From SYIM01 sp041182885 (lineage in GTDB: Bacteria; Pseudomonadota; Gammaproteobacteria; Burkholderiales; Burkholderiaceae_E): DNA of 45,534 bases. Below, piece by piece: positions 41,546 through 45,534 of the stretch (positions within the stretch are counted from its first letter, which is position 1; each line of letters starts with the position of its first letter). The stretch is from positions 1-45,534 of the forward strand of contig JBMSQB010000032.1 in NCBI GenBank assembly GCA_049423065.1, written 5' to 3'. Made by a program: the position numbers and the translations under genes. The notes under the pieces were generated by a model. The model made no database searches. It was not told the DNA's origin and saw only the letters and a program-made list of their open reading frames with translations.

Positions 41546-42552
41546 ACGCAAAGCGTCCGGGGCCGGAGGAGTCCAGCGCGATTCGCCAGCCCACCAAGCC
41601 GCCTGCGCCGAAGGGGCGGACCAAGGCATTCGTCCTGGCGGTGCTGATGCATGGCCTGCTGGTGGCGCTGCTCTTCGCAGGCATCCGCTGGAAGTCGCAG
41701 GAGCCGCAGAGCGTGAGTGCCGAACTCTGGACGCCGCCCCCCACCCCGCAGGTCGAGCCGCCTCGCCCCGAGCCCCCGAAGCCGAAGCCCGAACCCCCGC
41801 CTCCGCCGCCGCCCCCACCCAAGGTAGAGGCCCCCAAGCCCGACATCGCGCTCGAACAGGAGCGCAAACGCCAGGAAGACGAAAAGCGCGAGCGCGAGCG
41901 CAAGGCCCAGGAAGAAAAGGCCAAGAAAGAGGCCGAGCAGAAGAAGCTCGCCGAGGAAAAGGCACGCCGAGAGGCCGACGCCAAAAAAGCAGCAGAGGAG
42001 AAAGTCCGCAAGGAGGCCGAGGAAAAGAAGCTTGCCGAGGAAAAAGCGCGCAAGGAGGCCGAAGCGAAGAAGTTGGCTGACGAAAAGAAGGCAGCCGATG
42101 AGAAAAAGGCCGCCGAGGCTCGCCAGCGGGCTGAAGATGAAAAACGGCGTCAGCAACTGGTCGAGGCCGAGCGGGCGCGCGCCGCGCAACTCCTCTCGCA
42201 GGGATCCGGTGCGGGGTCGAGCGGCAGTGCCACGGCAGGCGACGGCGCCGGCATGGCCACCTGGGGCGGTCAGGTGAAGGGCCTGATCCGCGATGCCACC
42301 ACCTACTCCACCCCCGGCTCGGCCAACCCGGAGGCGCGGTTTCGTATCCGTCTGAGCGGCCCCCCGGGCACTGCGCCCGCCGATACCCGGGACTGCCGCG
42401 TGATCGAGGTACAGCTGGTACGCACGAGCGGCGAGCAGGCCTGGGATCGCGCAGCCGAGCAGGCAATCCGCAAGTCCTCACCCTGGCCAAGGATGCCCAA
42501 CGGCAACTGTCCGGGCGAGTCGATCGAGATCACCCAGCGACCACGCGACTGA
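41542..42552 (+). CDS. tolA: Tol-Pal energy-transducing protein TolA
   Basis: A 336-residue periplasm-spanning protein. A single membrane anchor (about 30-52, FVLAVLMHGLLVALLFAGI) is followed by a proline-rich stretch (about 65-105, including nine consecutive prolines), a long charged Lys/Glu/Ala helix (about 110-215) made of repeats such as KKLAEEKARKEA, a Gly/Ser linker, and a globular C-terminal domain III (about 235-336) with two Cys (DCRVIEV and NGNCPGES) that probably pair. This domain contacts TolB and Pal. Domain III is preceded by WGGQVKGLIRDATTY. It starts within the tolR stop. Confidence 0.95.
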   Translation: MNAKRPGPEESSAIRQPTKPPAPKGRTKAFVLAVLMHGLLVALLFAGIRWKSQEPQSVSAELWTPPPTPQVEPPRPEPPKPKPEPPPPPPPPPKVEAPKPDIALEQERKRQEDEKRERERKAQEEKAKKEAEQKKLAEEKARREADAKKAAEEKVRKEAEEKKLAEEKARKEAEAKKLADEKKAADEKKAAEARQRAEDEKRRQQLVEAERARAAQLLSQGSGAGSSGSATAGDGAGMATWGGQVKGLIRDATTYSTPGSANPEARFRIRLSGPPGTAPADTRDCRVIEVQLVRTSGEQAWDRAAEQAIRKSSPWPRMPNGNCPGESIEITQRPRD

Positions 42553-42569
42553 TCCCTTTCACGATTCAG

Positions 42570-42605
42570 GATTGAACCCTTCCGGGGCGTTCAATCGCCT
42601 ATAAT
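42570..42605 (+). promoter_or_regulatory. Inverted repeat and -10 element upstream of tolB
   Basis: In the 95-base gap between tolA and tolB, GATTGAAC (42570-42577) and GTTCAATC (42589-42596) form a perfect 8-bp dyad with an 11-base spacer. Four bases later TATAAT (42600-42605) is a consensus -10. There is no properly spaced -35. This looks like an internal promoter for tolB-pal-cpoB, possibly with an operator. Confidence 0.5.
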
Positions 42606-42647
42606 TGCGGGTTTGTCATCATTCGGACTTCTCCGAACGAGGCCCCC

Positions 42648-43928
42648 ATGCGAAAGCTGTTTCGCCTGCTGTTTGTTGCGCTGTGCGCAGCGTTGCCGGC
42701 CCTGCCCGTTGGCGTATTCGCGCAGATGAGAATCGACGTCTCTGGCGTCGGTGCAACCCGCTATCCCATTGCAGTCGCCAATTTTGTTACCGACAACAGG
42801 GTTCCCCGGCAAATCGCCGATGTGATCCGCAACGATCTGGTTCAAAGCGGCGCCTTCCGTCTGGTCGAACAAACCGGAACGCTCTCCGAGTCGGCCAATA
42901 TCGATTTCCCGGCACTGCGTTCGCGTGGCGCCGACGCCGTGCTGGGGGGGTCGGTGTCAAGGCTGGCCGATGGCCGTCTCGACATCCGCTTTCAGCTGAG
43001 CGATCCGGTACGCGAATCCGCCATGGGTCGCAGCACCCTGGTGGTATCCGAGGGCGATCTGCGCCTGGCGGGCCATCAGATCGCCGACTACATCTACGAA
43101 AAAATCACCGGTCAGAAGGGCATCTTTGCCACCCGTATCGCCTTCATCACCAAGCAGAACAACGTCTTTCGACTCACGATCGCCGACTGGGATGGTGAAA
43201 ACCCGTCTGTCGCCCTGCGTTCGTCCGAGCCCATCATCTCGCCATCCTGGTCTCCTGATGGCAGGCGTCTGGCCTATGTCTCGTTCGAGAGCCAGAAGCC
43301 GGTGGTCTACGTGCACTCGCTCTCCGATGCCCAACGCATTGCGGTCGCCAATTTCCGGGGCAGCAACAGTGCGCCGGCGTGGTCGCCTGATGGCCGCTCG
43401 CTCGCCGTCGCCCTCACCCGCGACGGTTTGTCGCAGATCTATCTGATCTCGGCCTCCGGCGAGGGGGCGCCCGTACGCCTCACCACGTCGTCGGGCATCG
43501 ACACCGAACCCGTGTTCTCGCCCGACGGTCGTTTCATCTATTTCACCTCCGACCGTGGCGGCGCGCCCCAGATCTATCGGATGCCCGCGACCGGGGGGGA
43601 TGTCTCGCGCATCACCTTCGGTTCACCCTACAACGTAAGCCCGCGCGTGAGCCCCGACGGCCGCACACTGGCTTTCATCTCGCGGCGCGACATCGGGCTC
43701 GTACTGGTTGTGCGTGATCTGGCAAGCGGCTCCGAGCGGGTGCTCTCTGACGGCGGTCGGGAAGAGTCACCCAGCTTTGCGCCCAACAGCCGCTGGATCA
43801 TGTACGCCACGCGCTCAGCCGGGCGTGACTCGCTCATGGCGGTTTCCATCGACGGCCGCACCAAGCAGCGGCTGAGTTCCGACGCAGCCGACATCCGCGA
43901 ACCCACCTGGGGTCCGTTCAGCCGCTAG
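42648..43928 (+). CDS. tolB: Tol-Pal periplasmic beta-propeller protein TolB
   Basis: A 426-residue periplasmic protein. The signal peptide is about 1-26 (cleavage after VFAQ or FAQM). The N-terminal domain (about 27-160) precedes a six-bladed propeller whose blades show SPSWSPDGRRLAYVS, APAWSPDGRSLAVAL, EPVFSPDGRFIYFTS and SPRVSPDGRTLAFIS. It cycles between Pal and TolA to control Pal mobility. Normal length; nothing missing. Confidence 0.97.
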   Translation: MRKLFRLLFVALCAALPALPVGVFAQMRIDVSGVGATRYPIAVANFVTDNRVPRQIADVIRNDLVQSGAFRLVEQTGTLSESANIDFPALRSRGADAVLGGSVSRLADGRLDIRFQLSDPVRESAMGRSTLVVSEGDLRLAGHQIADYIYEKITGQKGIFATRIAFITKQNNVFRLTIADWDGENPSVALRSSEPIISPSWSPDGRRLAYVSFESQKPVVYVHSLSDAQRIAVANFRGSNSAPAWSPDGRSLAVALTRDGLSQIYLISASGEGAPVRLTTSSGIDTEPVFSPDGRFIYFTSDRGGAPQIYRMPATGGDVSRITFGSPYNVSPRVSPDGRTLAFISRRDIGLVLVVRDLASGSERVLSDGGREESPSFAPNSRWIMYATRSAGRDSLMAVSIDGRTKQRLSSDAADIREPTWGPFSR

Positions 43929-43978
43929 GCATCACCCTATCCACCGCTCACCACCGTTCCCTTATCTCCGGAGGCATG

Positions 43979-44536
43979 ATGAAACGATCCCTGACTGCAG
44001 CAGTTGCCCTGTCGCTTGCTGCTCTGCTGGCTGCCTGCAGCACACCGACACCGCTCGAGGACAAGGGCGCGCCGATCGAGTCACGCGGTGACTCGGCCGG
44101 TGCGGGCTCGAGCGCGGCATCGGCCGGGATCGGTGACCGCTCGGTCCGGCAACTCGACGTCGCCAACGACCCGAGCAAGGATCCGTTCAACGACCCGAAC
44201 AACCCGCTCTCCCGCCGCAGCATCTTCTTCGACTTCGACAGCTTCGTCGTCAAAGATGATTTTCGTCCCGTTCTCGAGGCGCACTCGCGCTTCCTGGTTG
44301 CCAACCCCACGCGCAAGGTCGTTCTGCAAGGCAACACCGACGACCGCGGCAGCCGCGAGTACAACATCGCCCTCGGTCAGAAGCGGGCCGATGCGGTTCG
44401 CCGGGCCATGGTCGCCCTTGGCGTGGCCGAGAACCAGATGGAAGCGGTGAGCTTTGGTGAAGAGCGTCCACGCAACAGCGGTACCGACGAGTCGGCCTTG
44501 GCCGAGAATCGTCGCGTCGATCTCGCCTATCAGTAA
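43979..44536 (+). CDS. pal: Peptidoglycan-associated lipoprotein Pal
   Basis: A 185-residue outer-membrane lipoprotein. The lipobox LAAC lies near residue 20, followed by a flexible linker and an OmpA-like peptidoglycan-binding domain (about 80-185) with SIFFDFDSFVVKDDF and NTDDRGSREYNIALGQKRADAV. Two adjacent ATGs (43976, 43979) follow a strong GGAGG (43970-43974); the second has the better spacing and is used here. It anchors the outer membrane to peptidoglycan and is the target of TolB. Confidence 0.96.
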   Translation: MKRSLTAAVALSLAALLAACSTPTPLEDKGAPIESRGDSAGAGSSAASAGIGDRSVRQLDVANDPSKDPFNDPNNPLSRRSIFFDFDSFVVKDDFRPVLEAHSRFLVANPTRKVVLQGNTDDRGSREYNIALGQKRADAVRRAMVALGVAENQMEAVSFGEERPRNSGTDESALAENRRVDLAYQ

Positions 44537-44605
44537 AGGATCGGCTTTGATCATTTGGCGGGGTAGCGCTCGCCCGCCCTGTTCCCAACCGCCGCGGAGG
44601 TCTTC

Positions 44606-45403
44606 ATGAAGTCAGCCAGTCTGATCGCCGCAGCGGTATGCGCGGCTGCTCTCCTTGTGCCGGGTACCAGCCAGGCAATCTTCGAAGACGATCAGGCGAG
44701 GAAGGCCATCCTCGCCGAGCGTGCCCGCATCGACAAACTCACCGCTGACGTTGGCGGTCGCCTGAGCGACCTCACCACGCGTCTGGAGCGGCTCGAGGCC
44801 ACCGCCCGCGGCCAACTGGCCCTGCAAACCCAGATCCAGACCCTGCAGCAGGAAATCGCCAAGCTGCGCGGCGTACTGGAAGAGCAGACCAATGAGCTCT
44901 CCAATACCCAGCGTGCGCTGCGCGACAAGAGTGACGAGTTCGAAACGCGCTTGCGACGCTTCGAACCGGTCGCAGTCGAGATCGACGGCCGCAGCCAGCG
45001 GGTAGACCCGGCCGAGCGTCGCAGCTTCGAGGCCGCCCTCGCTGCCTTCGGCGCCAAGGACTTTCGGGCCGCGCAAACAGCCTTCCAGGTTTTTTTGCTG
45101 AACCATCCCAACAGCCCCTATGTGCCGTCAGCGCTCTACTGGCTGGGCAGCAGCCAGTTCGCGTTGAAAGACTACAAGGGCGCAGCCGACACCCTGAACG
45201 CGGTGGCGCAGCGTCATGCCGACAGCCCCCGCGCGCCCGAGGCGATGCTGAACCTGGCCTTCACGCAAATCGAACTGAACGACCGACGCGCCGCACGCCG
45301 CACGCTCGAGGCGCTCATCGAAAAGTATCCTGATGCACAGGTGGCGACCACCGCGCGCGAGCGGATGCAGACCCTTCCCGCAGCCCCTGCAGCCGGTCGT
45401 TGA
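44606..45403 (+). CDS. cpoB: Cell division coordinator CpoB (YbgF)
   Basis: A 265-residue periplasmic protein that links Tol function to septal peptidoglycan synthesis. The signal peptide is about 1-24 (cleavage after SQA). An N-terminal trimerising coiled coil (about 40-125; heptads such as RIDKLTADVGGRLSDL) is followed by three TPR repeats (about 140-255), for example SALYWLGSSQFALKDYKGAADTL. The ATG has GGAGG at 44596-44600. It ends the Tol-Pal cluster. Confidence 0.95.
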   Translation: MKSASLIAAAVCAAALLVPGTSQAIFEDDQARKAILAERARIDKLTADVGGRLSDLTTRLERLEATARGQLALQTQIQTLQQEIAKLRGVLEEQTNELSNTQRALRDKSDEFETRLRRFEPVAVEIDGRSQRVDPAERRSFEAALAAFGAKDFRAAQTAFQVFLLNHPNSPYVPSALYWLGSSQFALKDYKGAADTLNAVAQRHADSPRAPEAMLNLAFTQIELNDRRAARRTLEALIEKYPDAQVATTARERMQTLPAAPAAGR

Positions 45404-45404
45404 T

Positions 45405-45434
45405 TTGACCTGACTGCCTGAACAACGCTATCAT
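45405..45434 (+). promoter_or_regulatory. Sigma-70-type promoter for tRNA-Lys
   Basis: TTGACC (45405-45410) and TATCAT (45429-45434) are separated by 18 bases and end 14 bases before the tRNA. The -35 box begins directly after the cpoB stop codon, giving the tRNA its own promoter. Confidence 0.65.
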
Positions 45435-45448
45435 CTTGGGCTTTCCAC

Positions 45449-45524
45449 GGGTCGTTAGCTCAGCCGGTAGAGCAGCGGACTTTTAATCCGTTGGTCGCCA
45501 GTTCGAATCTGGCACGACCTACCA
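45449..45524 (+). tRNA. tRNA-Lys (anticodon UUU)
   Basis: A 76-base cloverleaf with acceptor arm GGGTCGT / ACGACCT, D-arm GCTC...GAGC, anticodon loop CTTTTAA (anticodon TTT at 45482-45484), T-arm GTTCGAATC and encoded CCA. The first acceptor pair is G-U instead of the G-C found in E. coli tRNA-Lys. Location directly after cpoB is the same as for the E. coli lysine tRNA cluster. Confidence 0.97.
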
Positions 45525-45534
45525 ACTTCTCTTC

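Noticed and set aside
40877..42490. Long open frame antisense to tolQ, tolR and tolA (537 codons)
   Set aside because: A shadow caused by high GC and the Lys/Glu/Pro-rich tolA sequence; composition is unlike a folded protein and tolQRA are unambiguous.

Overview
This is a GC-rich bacterial chromosome segment, most likely from a member of the Burkholderiales (Betaproteobacteria). The evidence is the order of its core genes: miaB-phoH-ybeY-corC-lnt-glyQ-glyS-plsC, then surA/lptD facing amgK-murU-pepP-ubiH-dusB-fis-purH-ruvCAB, then ybgC-tolQRAB-pal-cpoB-tRNA-Lys. Bug-type receptors of the tripartite tricarboxylate transporter class at the left edge also fit this order. The assignment comes from recognised families and synteny, not from a database search. 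Genes are tightly packed, with many ATGA-type overlaps, and no gene-free stretch exceeds 300 bases.

Layout. (1) 1-2483: the end of one Bug receptor, a complete second one, and a divergent M28-like peptidase whose last codons form the first unit of a 17-bp tandem repeat. (2) About 2484-12627: a block that looks accessory. It holds a small membrane protein; a lipoprotein with three fibronectin III domains; a leftward type I secretion cassette (RTX protein, PrtD-like ABC exporter, HlyD/PrtE-like adaptor); a sigma-54 activator directly upstream of it; and, facing away, a lipoprotein with apyrase (GDA1/CD39) motifs but no C-terminal part, then a small secreted protein. An exact -24/-12 element (TGGCAC-N5-TTGC) lies between the activator and the RTX gene. 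(3) 12628-24900: a short-chain dehydrogenase, then tRNA modification (miaB), RNA metabolism (phoH, ybeY), envelope genes (corC, lnt, plsC), glycyl-tRNA synthetase, a DUF45 metalloprotease-like protein and glyoxalase I. (4) 24058-28515, leftward: lptD-surA-rsmA. (5) 28647-39819, rightward: cell-wall recycling (amgK, murU), pepP, ubiH, dusB-fis, purH, ruvCAB, a rhomboid protease and a PfkB sugar kinase. (6) 39881-45524: the Tol-Pal envelope operon and a tRNA-Lys gene.

How the genes work together. The core blocks are housekeeping: outer-membrane biogenesis (LptD, SurA, Lnt, Tol-Pal), translation and tRNA modification, recombination, and peptidoglycan salvage. The distinctive unit is the putative sigma-54-controlled RTX/type I secretion cassette. 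Its cargo is almost nothing but RTX repeat: 50 nonapeptides in unbroken register and no visible catalytic domain. It is exported by an ABC protein with an atypical signature motif, whose start codon abuts a perfect 9-bp hairpin. The flanking FN3 and apyrase-like lipoproteins may be surface partners, but that is inference from position only. No TolC-type outer-membrane partner is present in the window.
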